Of a stretch of DNA of 64,000 nt, positions 26,896 through 35,580 are shown piece by piece. Location: NCBI GenBank assembly GCA_045541255.1, contig JAZQIU010000006.1:124001-188000 (forward strand), in the 5' to 3' direction. Under the pieces are notes generated by a model. The model saw only the letters and a program-made list of their open reading frames with translations. It ran no database searches and was not told the origin of the DNA. Each line of letters opens with the position of its first letter. Within the stretch, counting starts at the first letter, position 1. The translations under genes and the position numbers were made by a program. This stretch comes from UMGS1124 sp045541255 (lineage in GTDB: Bacteria; Bacillota_I; Bacilli_A; RF39; UBA660).

Positions 26896-28287
26896 ATGAA
26901 ATTTTATAATACATTAACTAGAAAAGTTGAAGAGTTTGTTCCTAGAAATAAAGATAGTGTTACAATGTATACTTGTGGACCAACTGTTTATCATTATGCT
27001 CATATAGGAAATTTAAGAACTTATATAATGGAAGATGTTTTAGAAAAAACTTTAAATTATATTGGTTATAATGTTAAGAGAGTAATGAATATAACTGATG
27101 TAGGACATTTGAGTAGTGATGCAGACACTGGTGAAGATAAAATGCTTAAGGGAGCAAAAAGAGAAAATAAAACAGTTCTTGAAATAGCAGAATATTATAC
27201 AAATGAATTTAAAAATGATGCTCAAAAATTAAATATTAAGTGGCCTGAAATAGTTATTCCGGCAACTAGTTTGATAGAAGATTACATTAAGTTTATTGAA
27301 AAATTAGAGAAAGATGGTTATGCATATTTTAAAAATGGTAATGTTTATTTTGATACATCTAAATTGAATGATTATTATGTTTTAACTAATCATACTGAAG
27401 ATTCTTTAATGAGTGCAGTTAGAGAAGATGTAGAATTAGATGAAAATAAGAAAAATAAAACTGACTTTGTTTTATGGTTTACTAAGTCTAAGTTTGATAG
27501 TCAAGAGTTGAAGTGGGATTCTCCTTGGGGCGTCGGGTATCCTGGATGGCATATTGAATGTTCTTGTATTTCTTTGAAATATTTAGGTGAGTATTTAGAT
27601 ATACATTGTGGTGGTGTTGATAATATTTTTCCACATCATACAAACGAAATTGCTCAAACTGAAAGTTTTATAGGACACAAATGGTGTAATTATTGGTTTC
27701 ATCCAGAACATTTAAATGATGCAACCGGTAAAATGAGTAAAAGTAAAGGTGAATTTTTAACTGTTTCATTATTAGAAACTAAAGGATATAATCCTCTCGC
27801 TTATAGATTATTTTGTTTGCAATCACATTATCATAAACAATTAGTATTCAGTTATGAAAATATGGATATTGCTGAAAATGCTTATAAAAAATTAAAAAAT
27901 AAAATTAGTTCTATTACATCTGAAGGTGAATTAGATAAAGAAATTTTTGACAAATATAATAGTAAATTTATTGAAAGTTTAAGTAATGATTTAAATACTG
28001 CAAATGCTATTACTGTTTTATATGATGTTTTAAAAGATGACATTAATGGTACAACTAAGTTAGAACTTATTAAATCGTTTGATAAAGTATTAAGTTTAAA
28101 TTTGATTCAAGAAAATGAATTAAGTGATAAACATGAGTATATTATGTTAAAAATTGAAGAAAGAAAAGTTGCTAAAATGAATAAAGATTTTATTTTGGCA
28201 GATACTATAAGAGAAGAATTAGCTAATGAAGGTATTATATTAGTTGATACAAGAGAAGGAACAACATATAAATTGGAGGAAAAATAA
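26896..28287 (+). CDS. cysS: Cysteine--tRNA ligase
   Basis: 463 aa class I synthetase of normal length that charges tRNA-Cys. The zinc-binding Cys appears in YTCGPTVYHYAHIGN, which also contains the HIGH-type motif (HIGN). Further zinc ligands are in HIECSCIS and HHTNE. KMSKSKG is the KMSKS loop (around residue 280). The C-terminal DALR-like helical domain is present. AAGGGAG precedes the ATG. The stop overlaps the start of the metalloprotease gene by one base. Confidence 0.97.
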   Translation: MKFYNTLTRKVEEFVPRNKDSVTMYTCGPTVYHYAHIGNLRTYIMEDVLEKTLNYIGYNVKRVMNITDVGHLSSDADTGEDKMLKGAKRENKTVLEIAEYYTNEFKNDAQKLNIKWPEIVIPATSLIEDYIKFIEKLEKDGYAYFKNGNVYFDTSKLNDYYVLTNHTEDSLMSAVREDVELDENKKNKTDFVLWFTKSKFDSQELKWDSPWGVGYPGWHIECSCISLKYLGEYLDIHCGGVDNIFPHHTNEIAQTESFIGHKWCNYWFHPEHLNDATGKMSKSKGEFLTVSLLETKGYNPLAYRLFCLQSHYHKQLVFSYENMDIAENAYKKLKNKISSITSEGELDKEIFDKYNSKFIESLSNDLNTANAITVLYDVLKDDINGTTKLELIKSFDKVLSLNLIQENELSDKHEYIMLKIEERKVAKMNKDFILADTIREELANEGIILVDTREGTTYKLEEK

Positions 28288-28958
28288 TGGATAATATTGG
28301 GTTATATTTTTTAGCACTTATTATACCTATGATTGCGCAAATATATGTTACATCGAATTATAATAAGTATAAAAGAATTAATAATGATAAAAAAATGACT
28401 GGTTTTGATGTGGCTCGTATGATATTAGATAAAAATGGTCTAAATAATATGTATGTAGTTGAAACTAAAGGTAATTTAACTGATCATTATGATCCTAAAA
28501 GAAAAATTATTAAATTATCTAGTGAAGTATTTCATGGTAGTAGTATAGCAGCTATGGCTGTTGCAGCTCATGAAGTTGGACACGCTTTACAAGATAAAGA
28601 AGGTTATTTCTTTATGAAAGTTAGAAGTTTTATATTTCCTATTGTTAATTTTGGTACTAAATTTGCTTATATAGTATTAGTTATAGGTTTAGTAGCTAAT
28701 ATGATGAATTTAATATGGACAGGTATATTATTGGTAGGGTTAGGATTATTATTTCAAATAGTTACTTTACCAGTAGAGTTTGATGCTAGTAAAAGAGCCT
28801 TAAAAGAATTAGAAACAAATGTAATTCTTCCTAATGTTGATATAAAAGGTACTAAATCTATGTTAACAGCTGCTGCAATGACTTATGTTGCAGGAGTATT
28901 ATCAAGTGCATTAGAAATGTTAAGATTAATTTTAATTTTTACAAATGATAGAGACTAG
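28287..28958 (+). CDS. Zinc membrane metallopeptidase (YugP-like)
   Basis: 223 aa. An N-terminal membrane helix, then the zincin motif HEVGHALQ (around residue 92) and an additional Glu/Asp ligand in VEFDASKRA. Two further membrane helices lie around residues 112-155, and a C-terminal helix closes the protein. This matches the neutral zinc metallopeptidase family (Peptidase_Mx/YugP) of unknown substrate. It is co-translated with cysS through a one-base overlap. Confidence 0.9.
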   Translation: MDNIGLYFLALIIPMIAQIYVTSNYNKYKRINNDKKMTGFDVARMILDKNGLNNMYVVETKGNLTDHYDPKRKIIKLSSEVFHGSSIAAMAVAAHEVGHALQDKEGYFFMKVRSFIFPIVNFGTKFAYIVLVIGLVANMMNLIWTGILLVGLGLLFQIVTLPVEFDASKRALKELETNVILPNVDIKGTKSMLTAAAMTYVAGVLSSALEMLRLILIFTNDRD

Positions 28959-28977
28959 TTCTCTTTTTTTGTGTAAA
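28951..28977 (+). terminator. Terminator after cysS operon
   Basis: AGAGA and TCTCT arms around CTAGT, followed by seven T. It overlaps the metallopeptidase stop. Confidence 0.85.
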
Positions 28978-29051
28978 TAAAGTGTATATATAAATGTAAA
29001 TATTTGCTTTTATAAATTTTTAATAGTACTCTTAAAATAGAGGTGATACTA

Positions 29052-29765
29052 ATGTCATCAAAAGATTATAGGTATATGAATAAAGATGAGTTCGATATGT
29101 ATAAAAAGTTTGCTGAGAGTAGTGTGCGTACAAAGGGAGCAGAAACTATTACTAATGCAAAGAAAGGTACAAAAAGAACTTATAAATCGAAATTTGAAAA
29201 GAAATTAAGAAAGTTTAAAAGAGTAGTGTCTAGGCTTTTAATAATGGTGTTATTAGTATTAGGATTAGTAAAAGGTGTTGATTTTACTGTAGATTATGCG
29301 AACAGACATATAGCATATAAAAATGCTTTAGAAGATTTTAGACCAAAATTAGTTCAGTATTTAACTGAAGCTGATGTAAATTTTGCAATTTCTAAAGATA
29401 AAATTGTTATTTTGGATAATGATGAAAAAAGTATGGATAAACTTCATAATGTTTTAAATGAAGAAGTTGGATTGGATTCTCATCAAACTTCTTATGTGTT
29501 AGATAAATTATGTGGAGAAGATGCATTTGATAAAAGTGTACAATCTTTTGGGTATGATAATGGAGATGAATTTTTAAGAAGTAATTATTTTAAAGGTCCA
29601 GTGTCTAGTAGTGGAAACATTTATTATGGAAAATACCCTGATAAAAGAAAATTTGAGAATAATCAAGAAGCAGCGGTTTATCAGAAATTAACTGTATTAC
29701 AAGAAAAAGAAGAAGCAAAAATACAAGAGTATTTAGAAACACAAGAAAAAGGAATGAGTAAATAA
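29052..29765 (+). CDS. Hypothetical single-pass membrane protein
   Basis: 237 aa. A basic ~55-residue cytoplasmic N-terminus is followed by one transmembrane helix (about residues 60-78) and a ~155-residue outer domain that ends in a Glu/Lys-rich helix. Not recognised. AGAGGTGA precedes the ATG at 29052; a GTG at 29043 lies inside that ribosome site. The stop overlaps the next ATG by one base. Confidence 0.65.
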   Translation: MSSKDYRYMNKDEFDMYKKFAESSVRTKGAETITNAKKGTKRTYKSKFEKKLRKFKRVVSRLLIMVLLVLGLVKGVDFTVDYANRHIAYKNALEDFRPKLVQYLTEADVNFAISKDKIVILDNDEKSMDKLHNVLNEEVGLDSHQTSYVLDKLCGEDAFDKSVQSFGYDNGDEFLRSNYFKGPVSSSGNIYYGKYPDKRKFENNQEAAVYQKLTVLQEKEEAKIQEYLETQEKGMSK

Positions 29766-29977
29766 TGGAAGAAACAGTATTAATTGATGTTTATAAAATA
29801 GGTGATATTATTTATGAAGTTATTGATCAAGTAGATTATAATAATAATCATTATGTTTTCTTGTGTAATGAAAATGATGAAAATGATATAATGTTAAGAA
29901 AAGTGAATGGAGATAATTTGGATCCTTTAGATACAGAAGAAGAATTAAAAGAAGTTTTAAGTTTATTAAATAAATAG
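29765..29977 (+). CDS. Small acidic DUF1292-like protein
   Basis: 70 aa, strongly acidic. The strand pattern and the YVFLCNENDENDIMLRKV core resemble DUF1292, like the gene at 25203. Translationally coupled to the membrane protein upstream by a one-base overlap. Confidence 0.6.
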   Translation: MEETVLIDVYKIGDIIYEVIDQVDYNNNHYVFLCNENDENDIMLRKVNGDNLDPLDTEEELKEVLSLLNK

Positions 29978-30024
29978 AATCTAGTTTGATAGATTTTATT
30001 TTTTTATAAAAGGAGGTTTTAAAT

Positions 30025-30546
30025 ATAAATTATATAAATAAGGGGAAAAGAGATATTTTAATATTTCCTAAATTTAAAAATATAGATAAAATTCAAAAGA
30101 TACGAAAGAAATATGATGAGCTGTATGATATTTTACCTCCTCATATTACTTTAGCTTTTCCTTTTTTTAGTGATATAAGTAATAGTGAATTAGAAAGCAA
30201 ATTGAAATTAATATTAAAGGATGTAACTACATTTAAAATAAAGTGTAGTGGTATAAGTTTAAAGAAAGATAATAATATAAATAAATATTATATATTTTTA
30301 AATATAGTTGAGGGTAAGGAGTTACTTTTAGATATTCATAATAGAATTTATAATACTATTTTAAAGGAAGGAAATATAGTAGGTTATGAACCTCATATTA
30401 CATTAGGAACTTTGGATAGTAAAAGCATTGAATTAGATTTTGTAGATATTTTTGAAAGTGATATAGATAGTATACTTGTTGAAAGTATCGGTGAAAATGA
30501 AGAATCAAACATAGTATTTGAAATTAAGTTAAATAAAAATACCTAA
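30025..30546 (+). CDS. 2'-5' RNA ligase/phosphodiesterase (2H) family protein with ATA start
   Basis: 173 aa. Both catalytic HxT motifs are present, in PPHITLAFP (around residue 40) and EPHITLGTL (around 120), giving the two-histidine phosphoesterase fold that acts on 2',3'-cyclic or 2'-5' phosphodiester ends. No ATG, GTG or TTG precedes the first HxT motif in frame. A strong AAAGGAGG at 30008-30015 sits 9 bases before an ATA codon at 30025, from which INYINKGKRDI begins. I therefore place the start at ATA. An ATG at 30202 would remove the first catalytic motif. A base error or a recent ATG-to-ATA mutation would look the same. Confidence 0.75.
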   Translation: MNYINKGKRDILIFPKFKNIDKIQKIRKKYDELYDILPPHITLAFPFFSDISNSELESKLKLILKDVTTFKIKCSGISLKKDNNINKYYIFLNIVEGKELLLDIHNRIYNTILKEGNIVGYEPHITLGTLDSKSIELDFVDIFESDIDSILVESIGENEESNIVFEIKLNKNT

Positions 30547-30567
30547 AATTAGGTATTTTTATTTGCT
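30537..30567 (+). terminator. Terminator after 2H-family gene
   Basis: AAATACCTA and TAGGTATTT arms around AAAT, followed by T residues. It overlaps the stop codon. Confidence 0.85.
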
Positions 30568-30617
30568 TTATTTTATATAAGATGTTAGAATATTTTATGC
30601 TTTTTTGGGGTGGTTAT

Positions 30618-31334
30618 ATGTCAATAGAATATAGAGTGACAAAATGTGATAATATAAATAATTGGTTTGCTGATTTGTTTAATGTTATTAAAATGTGTTG
30701 TGATTGTAAGGAGTGTCTTTTTTTATTAGAAAAAGTCAGACATTATTATGATACAAATTTTAATATATGTATAGATGAAGAGTTATCATATGATGAAATT
30801 AATAGTCAACAGAGATTTTTTAATTATATGAAGAATAAAAAATGTAAGTTTAATTTTGAATATTTTAAAATTGGAATAGAATATGCGTCTTATAATAATA
30901 AAGAATTAGATTTTATTAGTGCATTTATACGATATATTGTTATGACGAATTTTGATGATGTTAAAGTTTCAACTGGTTTTTCTACTGGTGTAGGGAATTC
31001 TTTTTATTCAAAAGCTATGTGTTTTTTAGGTGACTATCCTTTAGGAAGTGTAGATTTATTTTTGATTGAATCAAATGTTTTGTTTGATTATTTAAAAGTA
31101 AAAAAACACTTAAGGTGTTTAGGTGTAGGTACTTTATTGTTAAAAAGAATTATGAAAGATTTAGTTGAGTTTTATCCTAATGCTAATTTATATGCTAATA
31201 ATGTTTCAAAAAATAATGATACAGCTATTTCCTTTTATAAAAAAATAGGCGGAGTTTTTGATGAAGGGATAGGAGAATATTTTTATAAAGTTACATTTGA
31301 TAAAGAAAAATTAAAAATATTATCATTAGAATAA
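30618..31334 (+). CDS. GNAT family N-acetyltransferase
   Basis: 238 aa. The N-terminal ~120 residues are unassigned. The C-terminal half is a GNAT fold: a beta strand with the LKVKKHLRCLGVGTLLLKRI acetyl-CoA-binding motif A (RxxGxG), then NLYANNVSKNNDTAISFYKKIGG, which gives motif B. It would acetylate an unknown amine. GGGGTGG precedes the ATG at 30618. It stands between two terminator-bounded units. Confidence 0.82.
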   Translation: MSIEYRVTKCDNINNWFADLFNVIKMCCDCKECLFLLEKVRHYYDTNFNICIDEELSYDEINSQQRFFNYMKNKKCKFNFEYFKIGIEYASYNNKELDFISAFIRYIVMTNFDDVKVSTGFSTGVGNSFYSKAMCFLGDYPLGSVDLFLIESNVLFDYLKVKKHLRCLGVGTLLLKRIMKDLVEFYPNANLYANNVSKNNDTAISFYKKIGGVFDEGIGEYFYKVTFDKEKLKILSLE

Positions 31335-31382
31335 TATTTATAATCTTTTGTGGTATTATAAATATATATGAGAGGTGGTTTT

Positions 31383-33329
31383 ATGTTTAAGTTAGTATCA
31401 AAATATGAACCTAATGGTGATCAACCAAAAGCAATAAATGAGTTAGTTAATGGTTTAAATAACGGGAAAAAACATCAGGTATTATTAGGAGCAACGGGTA
31501 CTGGTAAAACTTTTACAATTGCAAATGTTATAGAGAAAGTTAATAAACCAACTTTGGTTTTAGCTCATAATAAGACATTAGCAGGGCAATTATATGGTGA
31601 ATTAAAAGAATTGTTTCCAGAAAATCATGTAGAATACTTTGTTTCATATTATGATTATTATCAACCAGAAGCTTATGTTCCTAGTAGTGATACATATATA
31701 GAAAAAGATGCTAGTATAAATGATGAAATAGATGAATTAAGACATAGTGCAACTGCTTCTTTATTGCGTAATCGAGATACTATTGTTGTAGCAAGCGTAT
31801 CATGTATATATGGTATTGGCGATGTAGAAGATTATAAAGAAAAGATGTTAATAATTAATTTAGGGGATATTATAAAACGTGATGAATTATTAAAAAAACT
31901 TATAGATATGACTTATGAAAGAAATCAACTAGATTTTCATAGGGGAACATTTAGGGTTAATGGAGATATAATCGATATTATTCCTATCGGTGAAAAGAAA
32001 AATGGTATACGTATAGAGTTATTTGGTGATGAAGTAGAAACTATAAGTGAATTTGATATTTTGACTGGAGTAGTAAAAAATAAAAAGAAAAGTATTACAA
32101 TATTTCCTGCGAGTCATTTTGTTACAAGTGAAGATAAATTAAAAATTGCTATTGAAAGAATACAAAATGAATTAGAAGAAAGATTAAAGTATTTAAAAGA
32201 AAATAATAAGTTATTAGAAGAACAACGTTTAAGAGAAAGAACTTTATATGATATAGAAATGTTAAAAGAAACTGGTTTTTGTCATGGTGTTGAAAACTAT
32301 TCTAGACATTTAGCGTTAAGAGAAGAAGGAGAAACTCCTAATTGTTTAATCGATTTCTTTCCTGATGATTTCTTATTAGTAATAGATGAGTCTCATGTAA
32401 CTGTTCCTCAAGTAAGAGGAATGTATAATGGAGATAGAATGAGAAAACAAACTTTAGTTGATTATGGTTTCCGTTTACCAAGTGCATTAGATAATAGACC
32501 ATTAAAGTTTAATGAATTTGAGGATAAGATTAATCAAGTTATATATGTTTCGGCAACTCCAGGAGATTATGAATTGGATTTAGTTGATAATAATTTTGCT
32601 GAGCAAATTATTAGACCTACTGGATTGTTGGATCCTACAATTGATGTAAGAAAAACAGAAGGTCAAATAGATGATTTGATTGGGGAAATTAATAAACGTA
32701 TTGAATTAAATGAAAGAGTTTTAATTACTACATTAACTATTAGAATGGCAGAAGAATTAACTAATTATTTAAAAGGAATAGGCATAAAAGTAGCTTATTT
32801 ACATAGTGAAGTTAAGACTTTGGAGAGAATGAAAATAATTAGAGAATTACGTTTAGGTGTTTATGATGTAGTAGTCGGTATTAACTTATTGCGTGAAGGT
32901 ATTGATATACCAGAAGTTAGTTTGATTGCTATTATGGATGCTGATAAACAAGGCTTCTTAAGAAGTGAGCGAAGCCTTATTCAAACTATAGGTAGATGTG
33001 CCAGAAACGAAAAAGGGCATGTTATTATGTATGCAGATACTATAAGTGAAGCGATGGATAAAAGTATTAAAGAGACTGAAAGAAGACGTAGTATTCAAGA
33101 TAAATATAATAAAGAACATGGAATAGTTCCTAAGACAATTATTAAATCAATTAAAGAAGTTATTAGTAATGAAGTTGATGACAAAATAGAAGATGTTAAA
33201 ATGAGTAAAAAAGAAAAACAGGATATGTTAATTAGAATAGAAGAAGAGATGAGAGAAGCAGCTAAGAATATGGATTTTGAACGTGCTATGGAACTAAGAG
33301 ATATATTATTTGAATTAAAAAGTGAGTAA
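31383..33329 (+). CDS. uvrB: Excinuclease ABC subunit B
   Basis: 648 aa, normal length. UvrB verifies lesions with UvrA and recruits UvrC in nucleotide excision repair. Walker A is GATGTGKTF (around residue 39), and the beta-hairpin lesion-clamp region YYDYYQPEAYVP is intact. Helicase motifs include DESH, SATPGD and QTIGRCARN. The C-terminal UVR domain, which binds UvrC, is present (MEEMREAAKNMDFERAMELRD-type segment at the end). GAGAGGTGG precedes the ATG. uvrA and uvrC are not in this window. Confidence 0.97.
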   Translation: MFKLVSKYEPNGDQPKAINELVNGLNNGKKHQVLLGATGTGKTFTIANVIEKVNKPTLVLAHNKTLAGQLYGELKELFPENHVEYFVSYYDYYQPEAYVPSSDTYIEKDASINDEIDELRHSATASLLRNRDTIVVASVSCIYGIGDVEDYKEKMLIINLGDIIKRDELLKKLIDMTYERNQLDFHRGTFRVNGDIIDIIPIGEKKNGIRIELFGDEVETISEFDILTGVVKNKKKSITIFPASHFVTSEDKLKIAIERIQNELEERLKYLKENNKLLEEQRLRERTLYDIEMLKETGFCHGVENYSRHLALREEGETPNCLIDFFPDDFLLVIDESHVTVPQVRGMYNGDRMRKQTLVDYGFRLPSALDNRPLKFNEFEDKINQVIYVSATPGDYELDLVDNNFAEQIIRPTGLLDPTIDVRKTEGQIDDLIGEINKRIELNERVLITTLTIRMAEELTNYLKGIGIKVAYLHSEVKTLERMKIIRELRLGVYDVVVGINLLREGIDIPEVSLIAIMDADKQGFLRSERSLIQTIGRCARNEKGHVIMYADTISEAMDKSIKETERRRSIQDKYNKEHGIVPKTIIKSIKEVISNEVDDKIEDVKMSKKEKQDMLIRIEEEMREAAKNMDFERAMELRDILFELKSE

Positions 33330-33405
33330 ACTTGATACTTTCTTTTTAATTGACTATAAATATAAATTGTAATAAAATTATTAATGTACAAGGGAGTTGT
33401 TTAGA

Positions 33406-35028
33406 GTGAAAAAGATAGCTATTTTTGGTCATAAAAATCCAGATACTGATAGTGTATGTGGTGCAATATGTTTAAGTTATTTAAAAAATCAATTAGGATT
33501 TAATACTGAACCGAGAATACTAGGTGAAATAAATAATGAAACAAAATTTGCTTTAGACTATTTCAATGTGAAAACTCCAAGTTTATTAGAAGATGTTAAA
33601 GTAAAAATTAAAGATATTACTTATCACAAAGATTATTTTATAAAAGAAGATTCAAGTATTTATGATACATATTATTCTATGAATGATAAAAATATAACAG
33701 GTATTCCTTTAGTAGATAATAATAAAAAGTTTGTTGGTTATGTTTCATTGAAAGAAATAGCACGTGCTATGATAGATCATACTACGAATTATTTAGATAC
33801 AACATTTGATAATATTGTTAGTACTTTAAATAGTATAAATTATGTAAGAGTTAACGAAGAAATAAAAGGTAATATTGTTGCTGCTACTTTTGATGATAAT
33901 ACTTTTATAAATCAAATTAAATTAGATAATAATAGTATAGTTATCGTTGGTGATAGACAAGCAATTATAGATTATTCTATAGAAAATAAAGTTAAATTAA
34001 TTATATTAATTGGTAATCAAGAGTTAAATCCCGAACAATTATTAATAGCAAAAGCGAATAATGTTAATATTATTTGTACTCCATATAGTAGTTTTGAAAC
34101 TAGTAGGTTATTAGGGTTAACTAATAAAATAAATACTATTAAGAGAAATGAAAATTGTATATGTTTAGATGTAGAAGATTATATGACGGACTTTATAGAG
34201 ATATCTAATAAGACTAAGCATACTAATTATCCTATTGTTAATAAAAAAGGTATATGTTATGGTCTTTTAAGACTTATTGATACAAGCGAATATAACAAAT
34301 ATAAAGTTATATTGGTAGATCATAATGAGAGTAAACAGAGTGTTGATGGATTAGAAGAAGCTGAAATATTAGAGGTTGTGGATCATCATAATATAAGTGA
34401 TATAAATACTAATAAACCTATTAATTTTAGAAATATGGCTGTAGGTAGTGTAAATACAATTATTTATTATTTATATAAAGAAAATAATGTAACTATTCCA
34501 AATGATATTGCAGGATTAATGTTAAGCGGTATTTTGTCTGATACACTATTGCTTAATAGTCCAACCACTACTTATCATGATAAATTTGTTGTTAATGAAT
34601 TATCTAAACAAAATAATATAGATTATAATAGTTATGGTATAAAACTTTTAAAAAGCGGTATGGATTTAACTGGATTTAGTGTAGAAGATATTATTTATAG
34701 AGATTATAAAACTTATAATGTTAATGGGTATAAATTTAGTATCGGTCAAATTCTTACTGTAGATTTTTGTGATATAGAAAGTAAAAAAGATGAATATATA
34801 GAAGCGTTGAATGAGATAAGTATTAAAAATGGATATAAGGTTAGTGCTTTATATGTTACAAACATTTTGGATAAAAGCTCTTATATTTTATATAATGATA
34901 GTGCTGATTATATAATGAAGGAAGCTTATGGTTTAAATAATATATATCAAGGTATAATTTTAGATGGAGTTTTATCTAGAAAAAAACAAATGGTACCGAA
35001 TATAATGGATATATTAGAAAGATTATAA
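33406..35028 (+). CDS. ppaC: Manganese-dependent inorganic pyrophosphatase with CBS/DRTGG insert
   Basis: 540 aa family II pyrophosphatase. The DHH domain begins with GHKNPDTDS and continues after the insert with DHNE, VVDHHNI and SDTLLLNSPTTT. The insert (about residues 65-290) holds a pair of CBS domains flanking a DRTGG domain, as in nucleotide-regulated clostridial enzymes, where AMP inhibits and ATP or diadenosine polyphosphates activate. The GTG at 33406 is chosen because AGGGAG lies 9 bases upstream. The gene ends in a bidirectional terminator shared with the convergent XRE gene. Confidence 0.94.
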   Translation: MKKIAIFGHKNPDTDSVCGAICLSYLKNQLGFNTEPRILGEINNETKFALDYFNVKTPSLLEDVKVKIKDITYHKDYFIKEDSSIYDTYYSMNDKNITGIPLVDNNKKFVGYVSLKEIARAMIDHTTNYLDTTFDNIVSTLNSINYVRVNEEIKGNIVAATFDDNTFINQIKLDNNSIVIVGDRQAIIDYSIENKVKLIILIGNQELNPEQLLIAKANNVNIICTPYSSFETSRLLGLTNKINTIKRNENCICLDVEDYMTDFIEISNKTKHTNYPIVNKKGICYGLLRLIDTSEYNKYKVILVDHNESKQSVDGLEEAEILEVVDHHNISDINTNKPINFRNMAVGSVNTIIYYLYKENNVTIPNDIAGLMLSGILSDTLLLNSPTTTYHDKFVVNELSKQNNIDYNSYGIKLLKSGMDLTGFSVEDIIYRDYKTYNVNGYKFSIGQILTVDFCDIESKKDEYIEALNEISIKNGYKVSALYVTNILDKSSYILYNDSADYIMKEAYGLNNIYQGIILDGVLSRKKQMVPNIMDILERL

Positions 35029-35058
35029 AAAATCAACTTATTAAAAGTTGATTTTTAT
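35028..35058. terminator. Bidirectional terminator between ppaC and XRE gene
   Basis: AAATCAACTT and AAGTTGATTT arms with an ATTA-type loop. A runs on the left and T runs on the right make it usable from both strands. Confidence 0.88.
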
Positions 35059-35072
35059 TTGTTGTAAAAATT

Positions 35073-35396
35073 TTAACTATTTAAACCATCTATATAACCG
35101 ATAACTTTATTTTTCTTATCTTTAGTCATTTTATCAAATGTATCTAATAACATTAAATCTGTAACATCAAAACCATTTTTCTTAATGCTTAATAATGGCA
35201 TATCATCGTTAATTCTACCCAATAAATAATCAGTAGATGTTCCTAAAAAGTCAGCTATTTTAATAAGTGTTTCAACTGATGGATAAGCTTTTCCTGATTC
35301 ATATGCTGAAATAGTTTCTTGGCTAACTTCAGCTGCTATACTAAGTCTAACTTGAGTAATCTTTTTCTTTTCTCTAATTTTCTTTAAATTTTCCAT
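35073..35396 (-). CDS. XRE-family transcriptional regulator
   Basis: 107 aa. Residues ~3-58 form a lambda-repressor-like HTH (ITQVRLSIAAEVSQETISAYESGKAYPS), followed by the LGTSTDYLLGR segment common after such domains and a short C-terminal helix pair. GAGGTG precedes the ATG at 35396. It is divergent from the P-type ATPase gene, with 184 bases between the starts, so it may control it. That is inference. Confidence 0.88.
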   Translation of the reverse strand: MENLKKIREKKKITQVRLSIAAEVSQETISAYESGKAYPSVETLIKIADFLGTSTDYLLGRINDDMPLLSIKKNGFDVTDLMLLDTFDKMTKDKKNKVIGYIDGLNS

Positions 35397-35580
35397 AAAA
35401 TTCACCTCATTAATAACTCTTATATATATTATTGTATAGGAAATAATTGTATATTTTAGATATTGAAAATGTACTTTGATATAAGTAGTATCTATTATGT
35501 AAAATGTATTTTGTCGAATTAAAGCGAATATGTTTTATTATAAATTTTATGTCATAAGTTTATTTAGGAGGACAATAGTT

